Assembly: GCA_017495165.1 (NCBI GenBank)
Contig: JAFEII010000020.1
Coordinates: 18,332-82,331 of the forward strand
Reading direction: 5' to 3'
Source of the DNA: Hydromonas sp.
GTDB taxonomy: Bacteria; Pseudomonadota; Gammaproteobacteria; Burkholderiales; Burkholderiaceae
DNA length: 64,000 bases
In this document: positions 56,998 to 64,000 of the stretch, piece after piece
Numbering within the stretch: the stretch's first letter is position 1
Layout: every line of letters begins with the position of its first letter
Made by a program: the position numbers and the translations under genes
The notes under the pieces: generated by a model
The model's input: only the letters and a program-made list of their open reading frames with translations
What the model was told of the DNA's origin: nothing
Databases searched by the model: none

Positions 56998-58662
56998 ATG
57001 AGCATGTACCGTTACAACAACTTAGACAAAACCATTGTGGCGCAACGCGTCAACCAATACCGTGACCAGCTCGCGCGGTTTTTCTCGGGCGAATTGTCTG
57101 AAGAAGAGTTCCGCCCGCTGCGCCTGCAAAATGGTTTGTACATCCAACGTCATGCGCCCATGTTGCGCGTGGCGATTCCGTACGGCTTGCTCTCGAGCGA
57201 TCAAATGCGCATTTTGGCGCACATTGCGCACAAATACGACCGCGATTACGCGCATTTCACCACGCGCCAAAACCTGCAATACAATTGGCCCAAATTAGAA
57301 GACACCGCCGATATTTTGCATGACTTATCCACCGTTAACATGCACGCGATTCAAACCTCGGGCAACTGCATTCGCAACACAACTTCTGATGAGTACGCAG
57401 GCGTGGCGGCCGATGAGCTGATTGACCCGCGCCCGTTTTGCGAAATCATCCGCCAATGGAGTACGTTCCACCCTGAGTTTGCGGGTTTGCCACGCAAGTT
57501 TAAAATTGCCGTATCCGCGTCACTTGAGGATCGTGCCGCAACCTGCGTGCATGACATTGGCCTGTTTTTGGTGCAAAACGCTGCGGGTGAGATTGGGCTC
57601 AAAGTCTTGGTGGGCGGCGGTTTGGGGCGCACGCCGATTATTGGCTCGGTCATCCGCGAATTTTTACCGTGGCAAGACATGATGAGCTATTGCGAGGCGA
57701 TTTTGCGCGTGTACAACCGCCACGGGCGACGCGACAACATGTACAAAGCGCGGATTAAAATTTTGCTCAAAGCCTTGGGCGCAGAGGAATTTGCCCGTCA
57801 AGTCGAAGCGGAATTTAAATTTAGCCAAGGCGGCCCAGCCACCTTAACCCAAGCCGAGCTTGACCGCGTCGCGGCGCATTTTAGCCCCCGCGTGTACCCA
57901 GTCCGCGCCAATGAGGGTTTCGATGTCAGCGACAAAGCCTTTACCCGCTGGCGCGAGCGCAACACGCACCCGCACAAAGTGGCGGGTTACGTGTCGGTGG
58001 TCGCGTCACTCAAGCCCAACGGCATTGCGCCGGGAGACGCAACAACCGCGCAAATGAGCTTTATCGCCGATTTAGCAGACCAATACAGCTTTGGCGAAAT
58101 CCGCGTGGCGCATGAACAAAACTTGATTTTGGCCGACGTGCCGCAAGCCGATTTGTACGACGTATGGCAAGCGTTAAAATCACAAGGCTTGGCCACCCCC
58201 AATATTGGCCTGCTCACCGACATTATTGCTTGCCCCGGTGGTGACTTTTGCTCGCTTGCCAACGCAAAATCAATCCCGATTGCCAACGCGATTCAAGCAA
58301 AATTTGACGACTTGGATTATTTGCACGACTTGGGCGAAATTCAGCTCAATATTTCGGGCTGCATGAACTCATGCGGGCACCACCATGTGGGGCATATTGG
58401 GATTTTGGGTGTGGACAAAGACGGCTCAGAATGGTATCAAATCTCGCTCGGCGGCTCGGCGGGCGACGCACTGGGCGGACACGCACCCGCAATCGCCAAA
58501 ATCATCGGCCCATCATTTGCCGCCGACGAAGTCCCCAATGTGATTGGCAAAATCATTGATGTGTTTGTTGCCAACCGCGTGGATGACGAGCGGTTTATTG
58601 AAACCGTCCAACGGATTGGAATTGCGCCGTTTAAGGCGGCGGTGTATCCCGCCAAACATTAA
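56998..58662 (+). CDS. cysI: Assimilatory sulfite reductase, hemoprotein (CysI/NirA family)
   Basis: Siroheme-[4Fe-4S] enzyme reducing sulfite to sulfide. 554 aa; two half repeats (YAHFTTRQNLQYNWPKLED and IRVAHEQNLILADVPQADL). The cluster ligands are CPGGDFCSLANAKS (C-X5-C) and SGCMNSCGHHHVGHIGI (C-X3-C). The ferredoxin-like repeats and length match the Burkholderiales sulfite reductase rather than the NADPH-type CysI of E. coli, and no cysJ is near. ATG 57004 is an alternative with better Shine-Dalgarno spacing (AGGA then 6 bp). Confidence 0.93.
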   Translation: MSMYRYNNLDKTIVAQRVNQYRDQLARFFSGELSEEEFRPLRLQNGLYIQRHAPMLRVAIPYGLLSSDQMRILAHIAHKYDRDYAHFTTRQNLQYNWPKLEDTADILHDLSTVNMHAIQTSGNCIRNTTSDEYAGVAADELIDPRPFCEIIRQWSTFHPEFAGLPRKFKIAVSASLEDRAATCVHDIGLFLVQNAAGEIGLKVLVGGGLGRTPIIGSVIREFLPWQDMMSYCEAILRVYNRHGRRDNMYKARIKILLKALGAEEFARQVEAEFKFSQGGPATLTQAELDRVAAHFSPRVYPVRANEGFDVSDKAFTRWRERNTHPHKVAGYVSVVASLKPNGIAPGDATTAQMSFIADLADQYSFGEIRVAHEQNLILADVPQADLYDVWQALKSQGLATPNIGLLTDIIACPGGDFCSLANAKSIPIANAIQAKFDDLDYLHDLGEIQLNISGCMNSCGHHHVGHIGILGVDKDGSEWYQISLGGSAGDALGGHAPAIAKIIGPSFAADEVPNVIGKIIDVFVANRVDDERFIETVQRIGIAPFKAAVYPAKH

Positions 58663-58700
58663 ACGCGTCAAAAAATGTTGTTCGACATCAAACTTACTCC

Positions 58701-58819
58701 GTCATTCCCGCGTAGGCGGGAATCCAGACCAAACGCATAGCGTTTGTGACAGTTCAGCAATTGGCGCGATAAGCCGTGTTTTACACGCTGAATGGATTCC
58801 CGCTTCCGCGGGAATGACA
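58701..58819. repeat. Palindromic repeat, family GTCATTCCCGCG, between cysI and cysH
   Basis: GTCATTCCCGCGTAGGCGGG at 58701 and CGCTTCCGCGGGAATGAC at 58802-58819 are inverted ends of a ~119 bp element that fills most of the gap. Confidence 0.8.
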
Positions 58820-58853
58820 GAGGGAAACATGAACTATTTAGAAAGAAACGCTC

Positions 58854-60116
58854 ATGCACACACCATTTATATTAGACAAAACCGCCGCCGTTGACCCGTG
58901 GCACGTGGTGCGTTTAAATGAGACCGATGATGCGGCCAGCATCGCGGTTCAGCCCAACGCCATCGTGCCGCTGAACGTATGGCAAGCACAAACCGCTTTG
59001 CACAATCGCACCGATATTGGCGTGTGGTTGCCCAACACCACTGAGCCTGAAAACCTCAATATTGATTGGAATCAGTTCCCCGTGATTGCGTTGGACTACC
59101 CCAAATTCACCGATGGACGCAGCCATTCGATTGCGTATATTTTGCGCAATCGCTGCGGTTTTACGCACCAATTGCGCGCGATTGGCGATGTCTTGGTGGA
59201 TCAGTTGTATTACATGCAGCGGGTTGGTTTTAATGCGTACTCATTGCGGGCGGATCAAAAAATTGATTCCGCTTTGCGCGCACTCAATGACATGTTTACC
59301 GTCAGCTATCAAGGCTCAAGCGACGACGCCCGCCCGTTTTTTGCGCGTGAATCAAGCACCACCCAAACGCCAGTTGACACCTATCAATCCGCCTCCAGCG
59401 TGAGTTTGAGCGACAAAATCGCCGCCACCGCATTGCAATTGCACACCATCGCCCGCGACTACGCGCCCGTGCGCTTTGCCAGCTCGCTCGCATTTGAAGA
59501 CATGGTTTTGACCGATTTAATCGCCAAAGCACAATTGCCAATTGAGATTTTTACCTTACAAACGGGTATGCTGCACGCGCAAACCAGCAACATGGTCAAC
59601 GTGATTCAAGCGCATTACGGCATCACCGTGACGCCCTACACGCCCGACGACGCAGACGTGGCGCAATACGTGACTGAACACGGCAAACACGCGTTTTATG
59701 ATTCAGTTGAATTGCGCAAAGCCTGCTGCTTCATCCGCAAAGTCAAACCACTCCAACGCGCCTTGGCAGGGCAAAAAGCATGGATTACAGGGCAACGGCG
59801 CGAGCAATCCATGACCCGCACCACCTTGCAAGCGCACGAGTTTGACGACGGCAACGGCTTGGATAAATTTAACCCGCTCGCCGACTGGACGTTTGACGAC
59901 GTCAAAAATTATATTGCGCAAAACGGTGTGCCGTATAATCCGCTGCACGACAAAGGCTATCCATCCATCGGCTGCGAGCCTTGTACCCGCGCGATTAAAG
60001 CAGGGGAAGATGTGCGCGCAGGCCGCTGGTGGTGGGAGTCGCAGGACAGCAAAGAATGCGGTTTGCACATCAGCGAACACGGCGAACATGTGACGCATGA
60101 AGACAAGGTGGATTAA
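58854..60116 (+). CDS. cysH: DUF934-CysH fusion: adenylylsulfate/phosphoadenylylsulfate reductase
   Basis: A 420 aa protein with two parts. Residues 1 to about 150 match DUF934, usually a separate small gene between cysI and cysH: VIALDYPKFTDGRSHSIAYI, LRNRCGFTHQLRAIGDVLVD. After a Ser/Thr-rich linker (about 165-190), the C-terminal part is an iron-sulfur CysH: FASSLAFEDMVLTDLIAKA, ELRKACCFIRKVKPL, TGQRREQSMTR, SIGCEPCTR and the end ECGLHIS with the catalytic cysteine. CC...CxxC binds [4Fe-4S], so it probably prefers APS. The frame is open throughout with no internal stop, so the fusion is real in this sequence. Confidence 0.92.
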   Translation: MHTPFILDKTAAVDPWHVVRLNETDDAASIAVQPNAIVPLNVWQAQTALHNRTDIGVWLPNTTEPENLNIDWNQFPVIALDYPKFTDGRSHSIAYILRNRCGFTHQLRAIGDVLVDQLYYMQRVGFNAYSLRADQKIDSALRALNDMFTVSYQGSSDDARPFFARESSTTQTPVDTYQSASSVSLSDKIAATALQLHTIARDYAPVRFASSLAFEDMVLTDLIAKAQLPIEIFTLQTGMLHAQTSNMVNVIQAHYGITVTPYTPDDADVAQYVTEHGKHAFYDSVELRKACCFIRKVKPLQRALAGQKAWITGQRREQSMTRTTLQAHEFDDGNGLDKFNPLADWTFDDVKNYIAQNGVPYNPLHDKGYPSIGCEPCTRAIKAGEDVRAGRWWWESQDSKECGLHISEHGEHVTHEDKVD

Positions 60117-60177
60117 ATTTGACAATACGCCGTCATTGCGAACTTGCCCCGCAAACGCCACAATAAGGCAATCATGC

Positions 60178-60246
60178 GTAGGATGGGCACCGCCCACCAT
60201 GATTCGAACACACGCGATACATACCGGTGGGCAATGCCCACCCTAC
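60178..60246. repeat. GTAGGGTGGGCA-type palindromic repeat between cysH and cysD
   Basis: GTAGGATGGGCACCGCCCAC at 60178 and TGGGCAATGCCCACCCTAC ending at 60246 are inverted ends; the centre differs from other copies. Confidence 0.75.
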
Positions 60247-60261
60247 CATTTGGACTATTTT

Positions 60262-61191
60262 ATGACTGACTTTAACCACCAATTCAACGCCGCCCACCTC
60301 GACTGGCTCGAATCCGAATCCATCCACATCCTGCGCGAACTCGCCGCCGAATGCGAACGCCCCGCATTATTATTCTCAGGCGGCAAAGACTCGCTCGTCG
60401 TCCTGCACCTCGCGCTCAAAGCCTTTCGCCCCAACAAACTGCCTTTCCCGCTCGTGCACATTGACACGGGGCACAACTTCCCCGAAGTCATCGAATTTCG
60501 CGACCACATCGTGGACAAAATCGGTGAAAAACTCATCGTCGGCAGCGTTGAAGAATCGATTAAAAAAGGCACGGTGCGCCTGCGCAACCCAGACACCGAC
60601 AGCCGCAACGCCGCCCAAGCCGTCACATTATTAGAGACCATCGAGCAATACAAATTTGACGCCTGCATCGGCGGCGCGCGGCGCGACGAAGAAAAAGCCC
60701 GCGCCAAAGAACGCATCTTCTCGTTCCGCGACGACTTTGGCCAATGGGATCCAAAAGCGCAACGCCCCGAACTTTGGAGCTTATACAACACCCGCGTTCA
60801 CAAAGGCGAAAACATGCGCGTGTTCCCGATTTCCAACTGGACCGAAATGGACATTTGGCAATACATCTCACGCGAACAAATCGAATTGCCGAGCATCTAC
60901 TTTGCCCACGACCGCCAAGTGTTCGAGCGCAACGGTTTAATCGTCTCCAATATGCCCATCACCCCACCATTGACCGATGCCGAGCGCAACAGCCTCACCA
61001 CCCAACGCGTGCGCTTTCGCACCGTCGGCGACATGACCTGCACCAGCCCCGTCGCATCAAACGCCGATGACGTCAATAAAATTTTGGCAGAAACCGCACA
61101 GACCACCGTCACCGAACGCGGCGCCACCCGTTTGGACGACCAAACCAGCGAAGCGTCAATGGAGAAACGGAAGAAGGAAGGGTATTTTTAA
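60262..61191 (+). CDS. cysD: Sulfate adenylyltransferase subunit 2
   Basis: Small subunit of ATP sulfurylase, makes APS together with the GTPase CysN. From ATG 60262 it is 309 aa; the frame extends upstream through a repeat. It shows the PP-loop LLFSGGKDSLVVLHLALKAF, HIDTGHNFPEVIEFRD, ACIGGARRDEEKARAKERIF, FPISNWTEMDIWQYI and the C-terminal ERGATRLDDQTSEASMEKRK. The last 30 codons are present again at 62921-63010. cysN should follow at once; here about 2.6 kb intervene. Confidence 0.96.
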   Translation: MTDFNHQFNAAHLDWLESESIHILRELAAECERPALLFSGGKDSLVVLHLALKAFRPNKLPFPLVHIDTGHNFPEVIEFRDHIVDKIGEKLIVGSVEESIKKGTVRLRNPDTDSRNAAQAVTLLETIEQYKFDACIGGARRDEEKARAKERIFSFRDDFGQWDPKAQRPELWSLYNTRVHKGENMRVFPISNWTEMDIWQYISREQIELPSIYFAHDRQVFERNGLIVSNMPITPPLTDAERNSLTTQRVRFRTVGDMTCTSPVASNADDVNKILAETAQTTVTERGATRLDDQTSEASMEKRKKEGYF

Positions 61192-61221
61192 GGCCGCGTC
61201 CTTGCAAAATACCGAGTCGGG

Positions 61222-61252
61222 AGTCATTGCGGGCTTGACCCGCAATCTCCTG
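61222..61252. repeat. Short GTCATTGCGGGCTTGACCCG repeat, copy after cysD
   Basis: A ~30 bp palindrome (CATTGCGGGCTTGACCCGCA) that shares its core with the repeats flanking odhB. Near-identical copies lie at 62062 and 62782. Confidence 0.8.
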
Positions 61253-61270
61253 TTTTGTTGTAAACCACCC

Positions 61271-61299
61271 TTTACAAATATAGCACCCAGTGCTATATT
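61271..61299 (+). promoter_or_regulatory. Toxin-antitoxin promoter with embedded palindromic operator
   Basis: TTTACA (61271-61276), 17 bp, TATATT (61294-61299). AATATAGCAC (61277-61286) and GTGCTATATT (61290-61299) form a perfect 10 bp inverted repeat around CCA, filling the spacer and the -10. A bound antitoxin dimer would block RNA polymerase. Confidence 0.75.
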
Positions 61300-61314
61300 A
61301 AACCCAAGGCTTGA

Positions 61315-61695
61315 ATGTCAATATACAAAACCAAATGGTTTGCACGCTGGTCACGCAAAAACGGGTTAAACGACAGCATTATTTGCGCTGCCGTTTCAGA
61401 AATGATGGGCGGTTTATACGACGCAAACCTTGGCGGCGGCTTGTACAAAAAACGCATCGCCAAACAAGGGCAAGGCAAAAGCGGCGGCTTTCGCACCTTG
61501 CTTGCCAGTAACTTTGGCGACCATTGGTTTTTTATGTACGGCTTTGACAAAAACCAGCGCAGCAACATCGACAAAGACGAAGAGACCGCTTTAAAACTGT
61601 TGGCACAACAATTTTTAGCATTTACCCAGACGCAAATCAACCAAGCCACCACGGCAGGTGAACTTATAAAGATCAATTATGATGAGAACCCATAA
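61315..61695 (+). CDS. RelE-family toxin (PF06296-like) of a type II toxin-antitoxin pair
   Basis: A 126 aa basic protein typical of the PF06296 branch of RelE-like toxins: IYKTKWFARWSRKNGLNDS, GLYDANLGGGLYKKRIAKQG, GKSGGFRTLLASNFGDHWFF and GFDKNQRSNIDKDEETALK. Relatives are thought to be mRNA interferases; catalysis cannot be confirmed here. AAGG lies 6 bp before the ATG. Its stop is inside the start of the antitoxin gene (17 bp overlap). Toxin-first order resembles higBA-type modules. Confidence 0.88.
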   Translation: MSIYKTKWFARWSRKNGLNDSIICAAVSEMMGGLYDANLGGGLYKKRIAKQGQGKSGGFRTLLASNFGDHWFFMYGFDKNQRSNIDKDEETALKLLAQQFLAFTQTQINQATTAGELIKINYDENP

Positions 61696-61996
61696 ATCAG
61701 ACATCCTCGCAGCCGTACACGAAACGGCAACAGGGCTGTACCAAGCAGGCGCTTTGAGCCAAACCACCTTGCGTGAGTTTGATGTATTATGCCTGCCACC
61801 CATCGCGCCCCTACAACCTGAACAAATCAAACAAATCCGCGAAGCCTCCCACACCAGCCAAGCGGTCTTTGCCGCATTCCTCAACACCAGCGTATCAACG
61901 ATTCAAAAATGGGAAACGGGCAACAAACACCCAACAGGCGCGGCGTTGAAGTTGTTGTATTTGGTGCGGGATAAGGGGTTGGGGTTTATTGTTTGA
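61679..61996 (+). CDS. HTH (XRE-type) antitoxin
   Basis: A 105 aa protein; start ATG 61679 or the next ATG at 61682. The N-terminal half contains DILAAVHETATGLYQAG. The C-terminal half is a helix-turn-helix (IKQIREASHTSQAVFAAFLN, TSVSTIQKWETG), matching antitoxins paired with PF06296 toxins. It overlaps the toxin gene. The palindrome at 61277-61299 is its likely operator. Confidence 0.88.
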   Translation: MMRTHKSDILAAVHETATGLYQAGALSQTTLREFDVLCLPPIAPLQPEQIKQIREASHTSQAVFAAFLNTSVSTIQKWETGNKHPTGAALKLLYLVRDKGLGFIV

Positions 61997-62009
61997 ACGA
62001 TGAAACACA

Positions 62010-62056
62010 AACATGCGGCGCAATGCGCGAGAAACGCTTATTGCGGCCTACGGGCT
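62010..62056. repeat. Half copy of the TGCGGCGCAATGCGC repeat
   Basis: CATGCGGCGCAATGCGCGAG to GCGGCCTACGGGCT matches the right part of the 62107-62208 element. Confidence 0.65.
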
Positions 62057-62061
62057 AATTC

Positions 62062-62092
62062 AGTCATTGCGGGCTTGACCCGCAATCCCCTG
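62062..62092. repeat. Short GTCATTGCGGGCTTGACCCG repeat, second copy
   Basis: Same ~30 bp core as 61222-61252, between the antitoxin and DUF305 genes. Confidence 0.8.
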
Positions 62093-62106
62093 AAAAAGAG
62101 GAAAAT

Positions 62107-62208
62107 GTAGGGTGCAATAAGCCGCAGGCGCATTACACCGTGAAACCAAAGACACACCGCAAACATACGGCGCAATGCGCAAAAATCGCTTATTGCGCCC
62201 TACGGGCT
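62107..62208. repeat. Palindromic repeat with GTAGGGTGCAATAAG ends
   Basis: GTAGGGTGCAATAAGCCGCA at the left and CTTATTGCGCCCTACGGGC at the right form inverted ends about 100 bp apart. Elements at 62010-62208 account for most of the 309 bp spacer before the DUF305 gene. Confidence 0.75.
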
Positions 62209-62305
62209 GGTAGGCACGGGGTTATTATAAACCCTGCACAACCAACAAATGAATCAACATAAACTTTAAATCAATACGCTATAAACCTTACAAAGGCGTT
62301 TTATC

Positions 62306-62737
62306 ATGAACAAAAAAACCATTATTGCCGCCACGTTACTCACAGTAACTGCTTTTGCTTTAGGCTTTGGAGTCAGCTCAATGCAACAAAAACCAACCAT
62401 TGCCCATGAACAACATGAACAACATGGTCAACATGCACAGCACGAAGGACACAGCAACATGCCCGCGGTTTCAGACGGCTCAATGAGTCAGTCAACCAAA
62501 GACTTTGAAGCCGTGAACAACAAAATGCATCGCGACATGGCGATTACATTTTCAGGCAATGCGGACAAAGACTTTCTGGCAGGCATGATTCCACACCACC
62601 AAGGTGCGATTGACATGGCCGAAGTGGTGCTCAAGTACGGCTCAGACCCAAAGGTACGCAAGCTGGCACAAGACATCATCACGGCCCAAAAGAAAGAAAT
62701 CGCGGACATGCAAGAATGGCTAAAAGCAATGAAGTGA
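62306..62737 (+). CDS. DUF305 family periplasmic protein
   Basis: A 143 aa protein with an N-terminal signal anchor (IIAATLLTVTAFALGFGVSS). A His-rich stretch (about 34-51, several HEQH/HGQH repeats) follows, then the DUF305 core: FEAVNNKMHRDMAI, FLAGMIPHHQGAIDMAEVVL, and QKKEIADMQEWLK. DUF305 proteins have a ferritin-like fold; several have been linked with copper binding or tolerance. The His-rich insert fits metal binding (inference). It is an isolated gene in the cysD-cysN insertion. Confidence 0.88.
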   Translation: MNKKTIIAATLLTVTAFALGFGVSSMQQKPTIAHEQHEQHGQHAQHEGHSNMPAVSDGSMSQSTKDFEAVNNKMHRDMAITFSGNADKDFLAGMIPHHQGAIDMAEVVLKYGSDPKVRKLAQDIITAQKKEIADMQEWLKAMK

Positions 62738-62781
62738 CCTCAATGGGAAATGCAAAAACACAAGGCCACATTCAATCACCG

Positions 62782-62810
62782 CGTCATTGCGGGCTTGACC
62801 CGCAATCTCC
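62782..62810. repeat. Short GTCATTGCGGGCTTGACCCG repeat, third copy
   Basis: Same core as at 61222 and 62062, 45 bp after the DUF305 gene. Confidence 0.8.
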
Positions 62811-62824
62811 CAAACAACCCAAAT

Positions 62825-62912
62825 GTAGGTACGATTAGCGCAGCGTCATCGTACGTATGAGGCGCATGAAAGCATCACATTCGTGCGATTACGCTGCGCT
62901 AATCGCACCTAC
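62825..62912. repeat. Palindromic repeat with GTAGGTACGATTAGCGCAGC ends
   Basis: Left arm at 62825-62855, right arm GCTGCGCTAATCGCACCTAC at 62893-62912; about 88 bp. It directly precedes the second cysD tail. Confidence 0.8.
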
Positions 62913-62920
62913 GCGCTGAG

Positions 62921-63010
62921 ACCACAGTCACCGAGCGCGGCGCAACCCGTTTGGACGACCAAACCAGCGAAGCGTCGATGGAGAAGCGCAAAAAAGAAGG
63001 GTATTTTTAA
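62921..63010 (+). pseudogene. Duplicate 3' end of cysD
   Basis: The last 29 codons and stop of cysD recur here (TTVTERGATRLDDQTSEAS and on to EGYF). Compared with 61102-61191 there are eight base changes, all at third codon positions and all synonymous. There is no start or upstream part, so it is a relic. The pattern means it came from a working cysD allele that diverged under selection, not from a recent decayed copy. Confidence 0.9.
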
Positions 63011-63012
63011 AA

Positions 63013-63645
63013 ATGAAAAACTTAGGTAATCTTAAACTTGAGCATAATGGTCAAACGTATGTTTTTACTCAAGATGCCATTGAAAAATATGCTGATTTTT
63101 GGGAATTAAACAAACTTATTCCAAATCGCTATAGTCGCCTATTTGTTGTAAAGTTAATGGCAAATGAACGTTTTAGTCATGTCCACCCAGACGAAATTTT
63201 GCATGAAATAAGAGCACTAGAAGGAGTAGAGACGAGTTTAACTAAAAATGAAACCATGTTTAAAAGAAAACCTTTAAAAGGGTTTTATCACAAACATTTT
63301 TTCTATAGCCATCCAAGTGCATGGGCTGCAAATACACTAAATGAACTTGGTAAAAATGGCTTAGAGGACTTAGTTGAAGATGTTTTCAACCCAAACAAGG
63401 GTGATAAGGACATTAAAGAAATGATACAAGAAATGAGTTATCGATTAACCACAGAACCATTCAAATCGCGGCATGCAAAAGGCAAATTAACGGGTGAATG
63501 GATAATTTTTACCAAACATAACTCTACTAACTACTATTTAGATGTTTGTTCACATAGTGCAGGTGATGAGAATATTGCACTTAATCTTAAATCTATTTGC
63601 TCTTTAGATTTTCCTTTTGTAAAAGAATTACTTGACAAGCCTTAA
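63013..63645 (+). CDS. Hypothetical AT-rich protein in the cysD-cysN interval
   Basis: A 210 aa predicted soluble protein I do not recognise. It starts MKNLGNLKLEHNGQTYVFTQ, two bases after the stop of the cysD remnant. It has a central KRKPLKGFYHKHFFYSHPSA and ends in LDVCSHSAGDENIALNLKSI. There is no signal peptide or membrane segment. The position of its start suggests it once used the cysD tail's downstream signals. Composition is clearly AT-richer than the cys genes. Phage- or island-derived origin is likely. Confidence 0.65.
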   Translation: MKNLGNLKLEHNGQTYVFTQDAIEKYADFWELNKLIPNRYSRLFVVKLMANERFSHVHPDEILHEIRALEGVETSLTKNETMFKRKPLKGFYHKHFFYSHPSAWAANTLNELGKNGLEDLVEDVFNPNKGDKDIKEMIQEMSYRLTTEPFKSRHAKGKLTGEWIIFTKHNSTNYYLDVCSHSAGDENIALNLKSICSLDFPFVKELLDKP

Positions 63646-63668
63646 AGGCTTTGAATAATCACCGCACA

Positions 63669-63757
63669 CGTAGCCTGCCTTGAGCGTAAGCGAAACGCAG
63701 GTTGATGCGGGCATGGCACAAAACCCCCGCGATTCGCTACGCTCATGGCGGGCTACG
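63669..63757. repeat. Palindromic repeat, family CGTAGCCTGCC, copy before cysN
   Basis: CGTAGCCTGCC...GGCGGGCTACG inverted ends, about 89 bp. Bases 63662-63716 are identical to 63946-64000. A diverged copy lies at 3992. Confidence 0.85.
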
Positions 63758-63812
63758 CGCAGACAACGCAACACACAACAACCCAATTATTTTTGACCCA
63801 AGGAACGCAGCC

Positions 63813-63989
63813 ATGACCACCACCCACAACCAAGGCCTTCTCCGCTTCATCACCGCAGGTTCAGTCGATGACGGTAAATCCACCCTCATCGGGCGTTTGC
63901 TGTATGACTCTAAAAGCATTTTTGTTGATCAACTCACCGCGTACCCCGCACACGTAGCCTGCCTTGAGCGTAAGCGAAACGCAGGTTGA
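63813..63989 (+). pseudogene. cysN: cysN, 5' part, interrupted by a repeat
   Basis: CysN is the GTPase subunit of ATP sulfurylase. The frame starts [20 protein letters not shown] and includes the complete P loop ([15 protein letters not shown]) and [11 protein letters not shown]. After about codon 44 the family sequence ends abruptly and continues in repeat DNA ([13 protein letters not shown]) to a TGA at 63987. ACCCAAGGAACG precedes the ATG. The window stops inside the repeat, so whether the gene resumes cannot be seen. Confidence 0.8.
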
Positions 63990-64000
63990 TGCGGGCATGG
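63946..64000. repeat. Palindromic repeat, family CGTAGCCTGCC, inside cysN (cut by window end)
   Basis: 55 bases identical to 63662-63716, beginning CCGCACACGTAGCC. It lies in the cysN coding sequence and supplies the stop codon. Confidence 0.85.

Overview
The window looks like chromosome of a betaproteobacterium, most likely in the order Burkholderiales. The basis is gene order: sdhE-gltA-odhA-odhB-lpd, serC-pheA-tyrA-aroA, rubredoxin beside thiD-hemL, tauE-cysI-DUF934-cysH-cysD-cysN, and nudJ-mnmA. I cannot name a genus. Base composition is moderate, with C-rich third positions in housekeeping genes and several clearly AT-rich orphan genes between them.

Layout. (1) 1-1.9 kb: coaBC-dut. (2) 1.9-10.9 kb, minus strand: dsbB and a TCA block (sdhE, gltA, odhA, odhB, a small lipoprotein gene, lpd). 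odhB is flanked by two inverted copies of a ~90 bp repeat. (3) 11-22 kb: a galactose/galactoside catabolic block, mglB-mglA-mglC-galK-galT-galM and a GH42 beta-galactosidase, read on the minus strand from a divergent ROK regulator; galT is the class II (Firmicutes-type) form. (4) 22.3-23.3 kb: rbgA/ylqF GTPase. (5) 23.4-31.5 kb: a type I restriction-modification island in the order hsdR-dinD-rhuM-hsdS-(gap)-hsdM, bordered by an N-terminal fragment of a DUF1176 gene. (6) 31.8-40.7 kb: rep helicase, an AT-rich orphan, mnmA-nudJ, a MidA-type methyltransferase, an NhaD-like antiporter and a DctA-like symporter. (7) 41.3-48.1 kb: serC-pheA-tyrA-aroA, with tandem 183-185 bp repeats before pheA and two AT-rich orphan genes inside the operon. 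(8) 48-55.7 kb: yaeQ, a degenerate BioC-like protein, comF, creD, a rubredoxin gene, thiD, hemL, three tRNA genes (Gly-CCC, Ser-GGA, Arg-CCT) and a PII gene. (9) 56-64 kb: assimilatory sulfate reduction, tauE-cysI-(DUF934/cysH fusion)-cysD and the start of cysN. Between cysD and cysN lie about 2.6 kb of foreign-looking DNA: a RelE/HTH toxin-antitoxin pair, a DUF305 gene, a second copy of the cysD 3' end and an orphan gene. The cysN reading frame is cut by a palindromic repeat at the window edge.

How the parts work together. The mgl transporter imports galactose or methyl-galactosides, the GH42 enzyme releases galactose from galactosides, and GalM/GalK/GalT feed it to UDP-sugars (galE is not in this window). 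Carbon then reaches the TCA enzymes encoded immediately downstream. The cys genes reduce APS/PAPS and sulfite for cysteine synthesis.

The least ordinary features are small rearrangements rather than one new system: a large stock of short palindromic repeats (at least six families) at gene borders, tandem copying of the pheA leader, a 90 bp repeat of the cysD tail whose eight differences are all synonymous, a repeat breaking cysN, and orphan AT-rich ORFs embedded in conserved operons.
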